Source of the DNA: Leptolyngbya boryana PCC 6306
GTDB taxonomy: Bacteria; Cyanobacteriota; Cyanobacteriia; Leptolyngbyales; Leptolyngbyaceae
DNA length: 64,000 nucleotides
Direction: 5' to 3'
Assembly: GCF_000353285.1 (NCBI RefSeq)
Contig: NZ_KB731324.1
Location: 4,668,577 to 4,732,576 of the forward strand
The position numbers and the translations under genes are program-made. The notes below the pieces were generated by a model that worked only from the letters and a program-made list of their open reading frames with translations, searched no databases and was not told where the DNA came from. Below are positions 39,138 through 47,824 of this stretch, one piece after another (positions within the stretch are counted from its first letter, which is position 1; every line of letters starts with the position of its first letter).

Positions 39138-39200
39138 GGGGAGATAGGGAGTGGGGGAGTTTATAAAATAGTCACCCTTCACTCCTTCCCCTATTCCCCT
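39138..39200. repeat. GGGAGTGGGG-type imperfect inverted repeat
   Basis: GGGGAGATAGGGAGTGGGGG (39138-39157) faces a complementary-like CACTCCTTCCCCTATTCCCC around 39180-39199. Similar GGGAGTGGGG-type sequence occurs at about 35866-35881. Such short G/C-rich repeats are common between cyanobacterial genes. It lies between ycf48 and psbE and may act as an RNA-processing hairpin. Confidence 0.6.
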
Positions 39201-39205
39201 AATTT

Positions 39206-40204
39206 CTAAGCCACCGGCTCATATTTCAACAACGTGCCGCGTTGCCCCATAATGAAACCTGTCTTCGAGTCAAAGAACATAATCCTGTAGAGGTTCGCTG
39301 GAATGTTCTCAACATCGCGATCCTTTTGCCAAGATTTACCGCCATCGAAGCTAGCTAACAGGTTGCCACTGCCACCGACGACCCAGAGTTCATTCGGTGT
39401 GCGATAGCCGAGATCCAATAAACCCCAACTGGTTGAGAATTCAGGATTCTGTGCTTCTGACCAGTCTTCAGGACTCGCTGAATTTGTGAATTGAATCTGC
39501 CCGCCTCTTGCCAACATCCACAGCCGACCATCTGGCGCAAATCCCATATTTTGTAATTTGCGTGAGCTATTCCGGTTGAAAGGCTGCCAAATGTCTTGAC
39601 CGGGTTCCCAAGTTGAGAAGAAGTTTCCGGTCGAAGATACTGCAAGGTATTTTCCGTCGGGAGTGCGATCGATACTCCGCATCACCCCAAACGCTTCTTT
39701 CACCAAAGCTTTCCAGTTTTTACCACCGTCCGTTGTGCGATACACTGCTCCAACGTCCGTGGTCATCTCAGCCGTATCTTTGCCCAATGCAACGATCTTC
39801 TCAGGAGAGCCAGGAAGCTTGCTGCTCAATGGCAGACGTGCCCAAGACTTACCGCCATCACCCGTATGCAGCAGAATCGAAGGCTGTCCAGCAATCCAAC
39901 CATCATCTCCAGAAAAATTTACTGAAGTCAGACGATAGGACTGCTCACCTAAATTCAGAATCTTTTGCTTCCAGGATTTTCCGCCATTTGTAGTTTCGAG
40001 CAATGCCGTATTGGTGCCGACCATCCAGCCATGCTGCTTGTCACCGGTGAAGCTAATATCGAGCATATTTTCTTCGATCGGTAACGGAACCACCTGCCAG
40101 GGATTATTCACAACCGCTGGCAAAAACCCTTTACATCCAGTCGCCAGGAAGACAACTGCCAATAATATTACAAACTGTTTCCAGGCTCTCAAAATCCGAT
40201 ACAT
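39206..40204 (-). CDS. ycf48: photosystem II assembly factor Ycf48 (Hcf136)
   Basis: About 332 residues from ATG 40204. The lipoprotein signal peptide ends in FLATGCKG. The rest is a seven-bladed propeller with Asp-box repeats (TNGGKSW, GDGGKSW, TDGGKNW, FDGGKSW). Ycf48 binds newly made D1 and acts early in PSII assembly and repair in the thylakoid lumen. A frame extending to 40249 would overlap the rubredoxin gene and lacks the signal peptide at its start, so it is rejected. Confidence 0.96.
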   Translation of the reverse strand: MYRILRAWKQFVILLAVVFLATGCKGFLPAVVNNPWQVVPLPIEENMLDISFTGDKQHGWMVGTNTALLETTNGGKSWKQKILNLGEQSYRLTSVNFSGDDGWIAGQPSILLHTGDGGKSWARLPLSSKLPGSPEKIVALGKDTAEMTTDVGAVYRTTDGGKNWKALVKEAFGVMRSIDRTPDGKYLAVSSTGNFFSTWEPGQDIWQPFNRNSSRKLQNMGFAPDGRLWMLARGGQIQFTNSASPEDWSEAQNPEFSTSWGLLDLGYRTPNELWVVGGSGNLLASFDGGKSWQKDRDVENIPANLYRIMFFDSKTGFIMGQRGTLLKYEPVA

Positions 40205-40235
40205 TGCACTTGATCTCAATAAATAAAAGGGTTCG

Positions 40236-40610
40236 TTACTGTAAGCCATAAAGACTTAAAAAGAAAATAAATCCAACAATCAGCGCACCGAAAATTAGCA
40301 GGTTTTTCTGCCCCGGTGTTAAGGTATTCACCCCAAACCCATATCCCAAATTTTGCTTAAATCCAGACGGAGCATTGAGCGGACCAATATTCTGAAAGCG
40401 TTTCTTAGGAGCGCCACAGACTGGGCATTTCCAGGTAATTGGCAATTCCTCAAATGCAACACCTGCAGCGATGCCTGAGCGATCGTCGCCTTTGGTCGGC
40501 TGATAGATATATCCACAAGCCGCACACTCATGTTGATCCATATCTTTTGGCTCAAGCGGTGCAGGCGTTTCGACGGCATTCTCTTGGGGTTCAACAGATT
40601 CGGTACTCAT
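40236..40610 (-). CDS. rub: membrane-anchored rubredoxin (RubA)
   Basis: About 124 residues from ATG 40610. A rubredoxin iron site is formed by two cysteine pairs, CAACGYIY and CPVCGAPKK. A C-terminal membrane helix (LLIFGALIVGFIFFLSLYG) anchors it. This thylakoid rubredoxin is required for early assembly of PSII (and of PSI in some reports). It is the first gene of the rubA-ycf48-psbEFLJ cluster. Confidence 0.95.
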   Translation of the reverse strand: MSTESVEPQENAVETPAPLEPKDMDQHECAACGYIYQPTKGDDRSGIAAGVAFEELPITWKCPVCGAPKKRFQNIGPLNAPSGFKQNLGYGFGVNTLTPGQKNLLIFGALIVGFIFFLSLYGLQ

Positions 40611-40895
40611 GGCAAACGTCAGGGAGTTACCCAAACCTTAAAATGTACGTTAATTATTATGACATTTTGCGATCATTCTGAACGTCGATCGAGGGATTGC
40701 GTATCACATATACTGATCTGGGAGTTGAATCTGATTCTGATAGATTTTTCTTGATGGCTTCGATTTAGAAGCGATCTCTGAAAGTTCTTGATTTAGTAAG
40801 TATTTCAGCGCACCATGAGAAATTGCAGCACACTATAATAATGAGAGTGTAAAGCGCGAAGTCCATTTTTGTAGAACGAGAGGCGGCGAATACCT

Positions 40896-41258
40896 GTGTA
40901 TGTCCTAAGTGGTTATGAATATCTTTTAGGCTTTTTGCTGATTTGCAGCTTAGTTCCGGTTCTGGCTCTTCTGGCTTCTAAGCTAGTTCGCCCTAGCCGT
41001 CGAGGTCCTGAACGCCGTACGACGTACGAATCCGGAATGGAGCCAATGGGCGGAGCCTGGATTCAGTTTAATATCCGTTATTACATGTTTGCCTTGGTCT
41101 TTGTGATCTTCGACGTGGAAACGGTGTTTTTGTATCCCTGGGCGGTCGCTTTCAATCGTTTAGGCTTGTTAGCGTTTATTGAAGCCCTAATTTTCATTGC
41201 AATTCTAGTTGTTGGACTCGTCTACGCTTGGCGCAAAGGAGCATTGGAATGGTCATGA
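40896..41258 (+). CDS. ndhC: NDH-1 subunit NdhC (NAD(P)H-quinone oxidoreductase subunit 3)
   Basis: 120 residues, three membrane helices, GTG start. The conserved loop [20 protein letters not shown] and the [12 protein letters not shown] segment are diagnostic for subunit 3/A of complex I. NDH-1 runs cyclic electron flow and respiration in cyanobacterial thylakoids. The first gene of ndhC-ndhK-ndhJ; its end overlaps ndhK. Confidence 0.97.
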   Translation: MYVLSGYEYLLGFLLICSLVPVLALLASKLVRPSRRGPERRTTYESGMEPMGGAWIQFNIRYYMFALVFVIFDVETVFLYPWAVAFNRLGLLAFIEALIFIAILVVGLVYAWRKGALEWS

Positions 41259-41977
41259 ATCCAGAAGCGGCTTCGCTCAATGGCGGGTCGATTATTAATC
41301 CGATCGAGCGTCCTAGTGTGACGCAAGAATTGTCGGAAAATGTCATTTTGACGACGGTAGACGATTTGTATAACTGGGCAAGACTTTCGAGTTTGTGGCC
41401 TTTGTTGTTTGGAACCGCTTGCTGCTTTATCGAATTTGCAGCTTTGATTGGTTCAAGATTTGACTTCGATCGCTTTGGATTGGTTCCGCGATCAACCCCT
41501 CGCCAAGCAGATTTGATTATTACGGCTGGCACGATCACGATGAAAATGGCTCCGGCGTTGGTTCGTCTTTATGAACAAATGCCTGAACCAAAGTATGTGA
41601 TTGCAATGGGAGCTTGCACGATCACGGGTGGAATGTTCAGCGTAGACTCACCGACCGCAGTGCGAGGCGTTGACAAACTGATTCCGGTGGATATTTATTT
41701 ACCGGGTTGTCCTCCTCGTCCTGAAGCGATCGTGGATGCGATCATCAAATTGCGCAAAAAAGTTTCTAACGAATCGATTCAAGAACGTGCCCAGTTGCGT
41801 CAAACTCATCGCTACTACAGCACGACTCACAGCATGATTCCTGCTGAGGTAATTCACGATGGGAAATATCTCCAAGCTGAAAGCCGGATTGCGCCGCCGC
41901 GTGAATTGGCTGAAGCAATGGGTCTAGAAGTCCCGGCAGTCTTGCAAGAAGCAAAGGAGGGTGTCGATCGTGGCTGA
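41249..41977 (+). CDS. ndhK: NDH-1 subunit NdhK (4Fe-4S)
   Basis: About 242 residues. It carries the N2 iron-sulphur cluster; the cysteines are in [18 protein letters not shown] and [12 protein letters not shown] 41249 is chosen because GGAG sits 7 bases upstream; it overlaps the last 10 bases of ndhC. Part of the peripheral arm of NDH-1. The 3' end overlaps ndhJ by 8 bases. Confidence 0.97.
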   Translation: MVMNPEAASLNGGSIINPIERPSVTQELSENVILTTVDDLYNWARLSSLWPLLFGTACCFIEFAALIGSRFDFDRFGLVPRSTPRQADLIITAGTITMKMAPALVRLYEQMPEPKYVIAMGACTITGGMFSVDSPTAVRGVDKLIPVDIYLPGCPPRPEAIVDAIIKLRKKVSNESIQERAQLRQTHRYYSTTHSMIPAEVIHDGKYLQAESRIAPPRELAEAMGLEVPAVLQEAKEGVDRG

Positions 41978-42476
41978 AGAACAACAATCAACGATCGTTG
42001 AAGCGGGTAAAACCTCAAAGTGGCTGACTGAGAACGGGTTTGATCATGAATTCATCGGCTTGGATGCAAGCGGTGTAGAAATGATCAAAGTTGAGCCAGA
42101 ATTGCTGATTCCTTTTGCAACAGCACTTCAAGCGTATGGGTTTAACTGTCTTCAGTGTCAAGGTGCTTATGATGTCGGTCCTGGCGATCAGTTGGTGAGT
42201 TTCTACCATCTGATTAAGGTGAGCGACAATGTGGTCAAGCCGGATGAAGTTCGGTTGAAAGTCTTTTTGCCGCGTGAAGATCCGAAAGTGCCTTCGGTCT
42301 TCTGGATTTGGAAAGGAGCAGATTGGCAAGAACGTGAATCTTACGATATGTATGGGATTGTCTACGAAGGACATCCGAATCTGAAGCGATTGCTGATGCC
42401 AGAAGATTGGGTCGGCTATCCACTTCGCAAAGACTACATCGCGCACGATTTCTACGAACTTCAAGACGCCTACTAA
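41970..42476 (+). CDS. ndhJ: NDH-1 subunit NdhJ
   Basis: About 168 residues. Subunit 30-kDa/C family, with the hallmark [19 protein letters not shown] and [14 protein letters not shown] 41970 is favoured over GTG 41961, because AGGAGG ends directly before 41961 and only the later start has proper spacing. It is the last gene of the operon and is followed by a terminator. Confidence 0.96.
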   Translation: MAEEQQSTIVEAGKTSKWLTENGFDHEFIGLDASGVEMIKVEPELLIPFATALQAYGFNCLQCQGAYDVGPGDQLVSFYHLIKVSDNVVKPDEVRLKVFLPREDPKVPSVFWIWKGADWQERESYDMYGIVYEGHPNLKRLLMPEDWVGYPLRKDYIAHDFYELQDAY

Positions 42477-42495
42477 GCTTCTCGAATTCGACTTT

Positions 42496-42530
42496 AAAAG
42501 CTCTCTTGAATACTCAGGAGAGCTTTTATG
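42496..42530 (+). terminator. ndhCKJ terminator
   Basis: AAAAGCTCTC (42496-42505) pairs with GAGAGCTTTT (42518-42527) over a 12-base loop, 20 bases after ndhJ. The downstream arm ends in TTTT, a usual intrinsic terminator. Confidence 0.8.
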
Positions 42531-42605
42531 TTTCAGAAGTCTTCTACACAGATCAGGTTTTCACTCTCTGAAAACTCCTTCAAAATCCATTGAGGTGAAG
42601 TATTT

Positions 42606-42986
42606 ATGATCCGATTTTTTTTAGCGTCAGGAGCGATTCTGGCAGGCTTGTCAGTGGCTTTCGGTGCTTTTGCAACTCATGCTTTACGAGCCAAATTAGA
42701 CGATCGAGCTTTAAGCATTTTTGAAACTGGGGCGCGCTATCAGATGTATCACGCGATCGCACTGATTCTCATCGCCCTATTCATGAGCCGCGTTGAACTA
42801 AGTGAAACCCTCCTCACAACTTCAGGCATTGCATTTATCAGCGGCATTATTCTTTTTTCTGGCAGTCTTTACGCGCTTTCTTTGTCCGGTGTGAAAATTT
42901 TGGGAGCTGTTGCACCTTTGGGGGGAGCAGGATTTTTGATTGGATGGGCATGTCTTGTGATCGCGGCTTTTCAGTGGAAACCATAA
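42606..42986 (+). CDS. DUF423 membrane protein
   Basis: 126 residues with four membrane helices. GAFATHALRAKL near the N-terminus, YQMYHAIALI, and a glycine-rich C-terminal helix (VAPLGGAGFLIGW) are the usual DUF423 pattern (YgdD relatives). Function unknown. AGGTGAAG lies upstream of the ATG. Confidence 0.9.
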   Translation: MIRFFLASGAILAGLSVAFGAFATHALRAKLDDRALSIFETGARYQMYHAIALILIALFMSRVELSETLLTTSGIAFISGIILFSGSLYALSLSGVKILGAVAPLGGAGFLIGWACLVIAAFQWKP

Positions 42987-43033
42987 TTAAAAGGTTTGTG
43001 TCACCATGAGAAAGTTCGATCGATGAGTTTCAT

Positions 43034-43804
43034 ATGTGTCGATTACTTGGCTATTTCGGACAGCCTGTCTTGCTGGATCGCTTGATTTCTCAGCCTGATC
43101 ATTCTCTCGTTGTCCAAAGCTATCAGCCCAAAGAAATGACCGCAGGATTGTTGAATGCGGATGGATTTGGAGTCGGTTGGTATCATGCGACGCGCAAAGC
43201 AGAGCCTTTTACTTACCGAAATACGCTACCCATTTGGAATGACTTGAATTTGCAGAGTTTGAGTCGATATGTCGAATCAGGCTGTGTCCTAGCAAATGTT
43301 CGTAGTGCAACCGCAGGATTAGCGACCGATTTGAGTAATTGCCAACCCTTTCAACATGCATCGCTTCTAGGCATTCACAACGGATTCATCAAAGACTTTC
43401 GGCAGACTCTATATCGTCCGATGCGCGATCGCTTAAGTGATCTGGCATATCAATTCATTCAGGGATTGACGGATTCAGAGCATATCTTTGCAACCGTAAT
43501 TGATGAACTAGAAACCAGCGCAAATCTCACTGAAGCACTGCATCGCACTTTGAAGGTGTTGATGGAATTGGGTGAAGCCCATCAAACTCCGTTTTCTGCC
43601 AATCTGATTTTGAGCGATGGCAATCAGCTTGTCGCATCTCGATATGCTCAGGGTGTACCAACTCCAACGCTCTATTACTTGCAAGATTCTGGCTCAGTCT
43701 TAGTTGTTTCTGAACCAATGTTTGATGGAAACTGGAAAGCATTGCCCGATCGCTGTTTGTTGACTGTTCATCATGACCTCAAGCTTGATATCACTCCAAT
43801 CTGA
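43034..43804 (+). CDS. egtC: ergothioneine biosynthesis glutamine amidotransferase EgtC
   Basis: 256 residues. A class II glutamine amidotransferase fold with nucleophile Cys2 after Met removal (MCRLLGYFG) and NADGFGVGWY. EgtC removes the gamma-glutamyl group from the EgtB product when gamma-glutamylcysteine is the thiol donor. Its last 32 bases overlap egtB. The cluster continues with egtB and egtD, giving a near-complete ergothioneine pathway, although the PLP lyase EgtE is not in this window. Confidence 0.93.
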   Translation: MCRLLGYFGQPVLLDRLISQPDHSLVVQSYQPKEMTAGLLNADGFGVGWYHATRKAEPFTYRNTLPIWNDLNLQSLSRYVESGCVLANVRSATAGLATDLSNCQPFQHASLLGIHNGFIKDFRQTLYRPMRDRLSDLAYQFIQGLTDSEHIFATVIDELETSANLTEALHRTLKVLMELGEAHQTPFSANLILSDGNQLVASRYAQGVPTPTLYYLQDSGSVLVVSEPMFDGNWKALPDRCLLTVHHDLKLDITPI

Positions 43805-44957
43805 AATTCGTTCTGACATGCAGCAGTGTCGATCGCGAACCTTAGAGCGAATTCGATCAATTGATTACGACACGTTCTGCACCCAGGCACATGCTGATTT
43901 CAGCCCGATCGGATGGCATGTGGGACATATTGCTTATACGGAAGCACTTTGGATTTTGCAGCGTTTAGCAGGGTATCCGCCTTTGATGCCGGAATATCAT
44001 CGCTTATTTGCTCAAGATGGATTGCCGAAATCTCAACGGGTGAAATTACCAGAGATTGCGACTGTTTTAGAGTATTTGGAACTTGTGAGATCGCAAGTAT
44101 TTGAGTATTTAGCGATCGCGCCCCTCGAACAGCAAGAACGACTGTGGAAATGGTTGATCCAACATGAATGTCAACATGCAGAGACAATTGCGATCGTACT
44201 GGCGTTAATTGAGAGTTCCTCGCTGCGATTTGGGCAGATTCAGCCCCCTAAGTCCCCCATGTATGGGGGACTTCAAGCCGGATGCTCTAGTTTCAAAGTT
44301 CCCCAGAATGGGGGATTTAGGGGGCATTCCCAAGCGAGTCATACCTCAGAGAAATTCAACAACATGATCCTGATTCCAGCAGGAAATTTTATCCAGGGCA
44401 GTCATGAGATCGAAGCCCAAGACAATGAGCGTCCAGCACATTCAGTCTATTTAGATGACTATTGGATCGATCGCCATCCTGTCACCTATGGAGAATATCG
44501 AGCGTTCATTGAAGCGGGCGGATATCAGCAGCCCGAATATTGGACAGCAGAAGGGTGGGACTGGGTGAAATCCAACGAAATCACGCAGCCGCTTTACTCT
44601 GGCAAAGCAGACCAGCCCGTTTGTGGCGTAAGTTGGTACGAAGCAGACGCCTATGCGCGATTCGTCGGCAAGCGTTTGCCCAGCGAGGCAGAATGGGAAA
44701 AAGCAGCCAGATCTCAAAATATGCTAGGTGAAGTTTGGCAATGGACATCAACCTGGTTTGCGGGCTATGCCAACTTTGAGAGCTATCCTTACCCAGGCTA
44801 TTCCCAGCAGTACTTTGATGGAAAACATCGAGTCTTAAAAGGAGGAAGTTGGGCAACTTTCCCTTGGGCGATGCGCAATTCCTTCCGAAACTGGTATTAT
44901 CCCCAAGTTCGCGAAATTTTCGCTGGATTTCGCTGTGTTGTGGTGAAAGGAGCTTAG
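43773..44957 (+). CDS. egtB: ergothioneine sulfoxide synthase EgtB
   Basis: 394 residues. An N-terminal DinB-like domain supplies the iron-binding histidines (His49/His52 in WHVGHIAYTE; His131/His135 with Glu137 in HECQHAE). The C-terminal FGE-sulfatase domain (about 195-394) contains YGEYRAFIEAGG, GVSWYEADAYARF, RLPSEAEWEKAA, LGEVWQWTS and AGFRC. EgtB joins a cysteine thiol to hercynine using oxygen. Between the domains (about 157-184) an in-frame palindromic repeat of 83 bases adds a glycine- and serine-rich linker. The start could instead be ATG 43818. Confidence 0.95.
   Translation: MTSSLISLQSEIRSDMQQCRSRTLERIRSIDYDTFCTQAHADFSPIGWHVGHIAYTEALWILQRLAGYPPLMPEYHRLFAQDGLPKSQRVKLPEIATVLEYLELVRSQVFEYLAIAPLEQQERLWKWLIQHECQHAETIAIVLALIESSSLRFGQIQPPKSPMYGGLQAGCSSFKVPQNGGFRGHSQASHTSEKFNNMILIPAGNFIQGSHEIEAQDNERPAHSVYLDDYWIDRHPVTYGEYRAFIEAGGYQQPEYWTAEGWDWVKSNEITQPLYSGKADQPVCGVSWYEADAYARFVGKRLPSEAEWEKAARSQNMLGEVWQWTSTWFAGYANFESYPYPGYSQQYFDGKHRVLKGGSWATFPWAMRNSFRNWYYPQVREIFAGFRCVVVKGA
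44243..44325. repeat. 83-base palindromic repeat inside egtB
   Basis: The outer arms GCCCCCTAAGTCCCCC (44243-44258) and GGGGGATTTAGGGGGC (44310-44325) pair at 15 of 16 positions. Two hairpins are nested inside: AAGTCCCCCAT/ATGGGGGACTT (44250-44273) and TTCCCCAGAATGGGGGA-like (about 44299-44315). This CCCCTAAATCCCCC pattern matches a repeat family scattered between cyanobacterial genes. Here it lies within a coding sequence and leaves the frame open. Confidence 0.85.
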
Positions 44958-44962
44958 TTCGG

Positions 44963-45976
44963 ATGTCTGCGTCTTATACGTCTCAATTGTCTGATCGGAT
45001 TCATCTTGCTTATCTCGTCGATCGCTCAACCCCGTCTGAAGATGAATTACATCCGGGGAGTGATGTGGTTCGCGGACTCAGCCAGACTCCGAAAACACTA
45101 CCACCTCGATATTTTTATGACGATCGCGGTTCTCTGCTGTTTGAACAAATTACTGAACTCCCCGAATATTATTTAACCCGCACCGAAACTGAGATTCTGA
45201 ATACTTGTGCGCCCGAAATCGTTGACATTACAGGTGCGTGTGAGTTGATCGAATTAGGCAGCGGAAATTCAACCAAGACGAGAATTTTGCTTGATGCTTA
45301 TCGATCTGCGGGACATCCTTTAATTTATTGTCCGATCGATATTAGTGCAGGAATTTTAGAAAGCAGTGCCCAAAGTCTTTTAATCGATTATCCAGACCTA
45401 GAAGTGTATGGATTAGTTGGAACTTATGAACTGGCATTGAAAAAGCTCCCTTATGCTCAACTGCCGACGAGACTGATCGGATTTATTGGCAGCACGCTTG
45501 GTAATTTGAGTCCTGCCGAATGTGATCTCTTTCTCAGCCAAATCACGGCGGCTTTAAATCCTAAAGAATATTTTCTGTTAGGAATTGATCTACACAAATC
45601 CAGCGCTCAATTAGAAGCGGCATATAACGATCGACAAAGCATCACTGCCGAATTCAACTTAAATATGTTGCGCCATTTGAATCAGCGATTTCAAGGAGAT
45701 TTTGATCTCGCACAGTTTGCGCATGTGGCAATTTATAACGAGCGCGATCGCCAAATCGAAATGCATTTACAGAGTTTGAGCGCGCAAACTGTCCATCTCC
45801 AATCGTTAAATTTAACGGTAGAATTTCGCGAGGGTGAAACAATTTTGAGTGAAATCTCACGCAAATTCGATTTAGAAGAAATGAAAGAATTACTCTCTGC
45901 AAAAAACCTTGATTGTGTGCAAGTTTGGACTGATCCGAATCAGTGGTTTGCCGTTCTCCTCTGCCAACGGGCATAA
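44963..45976 (+). CDS. egtD: L-histidine N-alpha-trimethyltransferase EgtD
   Basis: About 337 residues starting MSASYTSQLSDR at ATG 44963, just after the egtB stop. The SAM-binding motif is LIELGSGNSTKTRILLDA. LPPRYFYDDRGSLLFEQIT is the family's N-terminal hallmark. EgtD methylates histidine three times to hercynine, the first step of the pathway. A longer frame from 44849 overlaps egtB and is rejected. GGAG about 11 bases upstream is the likely ribosome site. Confidence 0.96.
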   Translation: MSASYTSQLSDRIHLAYLVDRSTPSEDELHPGSDVVRGLSQTPKTLPPRYFYDDRGSLLFEQITELPEYYLTRTETEILNTCAPEIVDITGACELIELGSGNSTKTRILLDAYRSAGHPLIYCPIDISAGILESSAQSLLIDYPDLEVYGLVGTYELALKKLPYAQLPTRLIGFIGSTLGNLSPAECDLFLSQITAALNPKEYFLLGIDLHKSSAQLEAAYNDRQSITAEFNLNMLRHLNQRFQGDFDLAQFAHVAIYNERDRQIEMHLQSLSAQTVHLQSLNLTVEFREGETILSEISRKFDLEEMKELLSAKNLDCVQVWTDPNQWFAVLLCQRA

Positions 45977-46276
45977 CTTCAAAAAGTAGAGTTTCTTCAA
46001 TGAAAGGGCACTCTAGTCTCCAGCGAAAATGATGCAAATTCAATCAACCTAATCATTAAATTTGTTAGGAAATGCAACTTTTTATCGAGATCTGGATAAA
46101 CTGATATAGACAAATTGGAGATTCTGTCCTTGAATAGGTAGAGGAATTACTGAATGAGGTGGCAAAGTCACCCATTAATTCATCCGAAAATCCTGGATTG
46201 AGTCACAATACGCAGAATACTGTTTAGGAGATCGCACCGGAGCATCGCAATCCAGTATGAGAAAGGTGAAGGGGAG
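45977..46276. other. 300-base intergenic region
   Basis: I see no gene, strong hairpin or clear repeat here. It is AT-rich and should hold the end of the egt transcript and the promoter of the next gene. Confidence 0.45.
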
Positions 46277-46888
46277 ATGAGTGAAACGACATCATTTTTA
46301 GGAGGAGCGGCACTCGCAGGTCTTGCGGCTGTCGTTTTGTTGAAAGGAGGCGTGAGTACAAACTCACCCACACTTGCCCCAACTCAACCCCTTCCCAATT
46401 ACGGCTATCCAGGTGTTGCGCCAGGTGCGCCCGTTGGTGTAGCTCCAACTGCGCCGCCCGCTCCTGTGGATACTGAAAAGCAGCGAATTGAAACTGAGCA
46501 ATTAAAGGCTTTGGTCGAGCAGCAACGAGTTCAGACTGAGCAACTGAAGACTCAACTTCAAAGCCAGCAAGCCCTGATCGATACGATGAATGCTCAAAGC
46601 AAGTCGAACTTGACTTTGCAAAAGCCTGGAGCTGCGAATCCAAATTCGTCGATCGAAGAGAACCCCGTGTTCTCGAATTTACTTTGGATGCTTGGGGGCG
46701 TGATTCTCGCATTTGGAGGCGGAATTGCTTTAGTGGGGATGTTCGTTTTATTTGCGAAACAGCAACGTCCGTCTCGAACGATCGAAGTGATTCACGATGA
46801 ATATCCGGGATATTTGAATCGTCGCCGGACGCAAGTTTTACCAGCTCGACGGGCGATTAGACGAGTTGAAGCAGAAGAAATCGATTAG
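46277..46888 (+). CDS. membrane protein with coiled coil, unknown function
   Basis: 203 residues. An N-terminal hydrophobic segment (FLGGAALAGLAAVVLLKGG) is followed by a proline-rich stretch (YPGVAPGAPVGVAPTAPPAP) and a coiled coil of about 60 residues (QRIETEQLKALVEQQ). A membrane helix (LLWMLGGVILAFGGGIALVG) and a basic tail (RRRTQVLPARRAIRRVE) end it. No family recognised. It begins after GAAAGGTGAAGGGGAG, a strong ribosome site, and precedes the ABC permease by 9 bases. Confidence 0.82.
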   Translation: MSETTSFLGGAALAGLAAVVLLKGGVSTNSPTLAPTQPLPNYGYPGVAPGAPVGVAPTAPPAPVDTEKQRIETEQLKALVEQQRVQTEQLKTQLQSQQALIDTMNAQSKSNLTLQKPGAANPNSSIEENPVFSNLLWMLGGVILAFGGGIALVGMFVLFAKQQRPSRTIEVIHDEYPGYLNRRRTQVLPARRAIRRVEAEEID

Positions 46889-46897
46889 AGGTAAAGT

Positions 46898-47824
46898 GTG
46901 AGTTGGCTTTTCGCAAACTCATACCCGATGAATAAGATATTTCTCGAAAGCTGGTATCCGATTCAGAGGCGACTCACGCCTTATTTGTTTCTGTTGCCTG
47001 CTTTGATTGTGTTGGGGCTAACGGTTTTTTATCCAGCACTGCAAGCGTTTTATCTCAGTTTTACCCGGTACGATCTGATTGCGCCGCCGGAGTGGATCGG
47101 GTGGGAAAATTTTAAGCGGTTGAGTGGCGATCGAGTGTTTTGGCAAACGCTCCGCAATACGATTTTGTATTTGGTTTGTGTCGTTCCAGTTTTGGCGATC
47201 GCACCTTTAGCTTTAGCGATTTTAGTCAATCAGAAACTCAAAGGGATTCGCTGGTTTCGGGTGGCTTACTACACTCCGGTGATTATTTCGATGGTCGTCG
47301 CTGGAATCGCTTGGAAATGGCTCTATGCGGACAATGGCTTATTGAATCAATTTCTGCGATCGCTGGGGCTTTCTGGAGTTCCCTGGCTGACTGATCCAAA
47401 TTTGGCACTTTTTAGCGTCATGGCAGTCACCATCTGGAAGGGATTGGGCTACTACATGGTGATCTATTTGGCAGGATTGCAGTCGATTCCAGAAGAACTC
47501 TATGAAGCGGGAGCGATCGACGGTTCGGATGGGATTCGGAAGCATTGGGATATCACTGTGCCATTGATGCAGCCTTACTTGCTCTTAGTTGCAGTGATCA
47601 GTGCGATTTCTGCAACGAAGGTCTTTGAAGAGATTTTTATCATGACCAAAGGAGGGCCGCTGAATAGCTCTAAGACGATCGTGTATTACGTTTATGATCA
47701 AGCCTTTGGGGAATTGCAGATTAGTTATGCTTGCACGATCGGACTGGTCATGTTTTTGATCATTTTAGTGTTGTCGATCGTGCGGCTTGCAGCACAGCGA
47801 TTGACCGAAACAGAAAATTTCTAG
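46898..47824 (+). CDS. sugar-type ABC transporter permease
   Basis: 308 residues with six membrane helices. The ATPase-docking EAA loop reads EAGAIDGSDGIRKHWDITVP, as in the MalF/UgpA/LacF group. GTG 46898 has GAGG 6 bases upstream; ATG 46931 is an alternative. Only one permease is present; the partner permease, ATPase and binding protein are not adjacent, so the substrate cannot be named. The 3' end converges with the next gene and overlaps it by 4 bases. Confidence 0.92.
   Translation: MSWLFANSYPMNKIFLESWYPIQRRLTPYLFLLPALIVLGLTVFYPALQAFYLSFTRYDLIAPPEWIGWENFKRLSGDRVFWQTLRNTILYLVCVVPVLAIAPLALAILVNQKLKGIRWFRVAYYTPVIISMVVAGIAWKWLYADNGLLNQFLRSLGLSGVPWLTDPNLALFSVMAVTIWKGLGYYMVIYLAGLQSIPEELYEAGAIDGSDGIRKHWDITVPLMQPYLLLVAVISAISATKVFEEIFIMTKGGPLNSSKTIVYYVYDQAFGELQISYACTIGLVMFLIILVLSIVRLAAQRLTETENF

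Noticed and set aside
40205-40249. Longer Ycf48 start
   Set aside because: It would overlap rubredoxin and hide the lipoprotein signal peptide.
43773-44957. EgtB as a frameshifted pseudogene because of the repeat
   Set aside because: The frame continues through the repeat, and both the iron-binding and FGE motifs are intact, so the gene is probably functional.
44849-44962. Longer EgtD start at 44849
   Set aside because: It would overlap the end of egtB by more than 100 bases and adds a sequence with no family match. ATG 44963 fits the family N-terminus.
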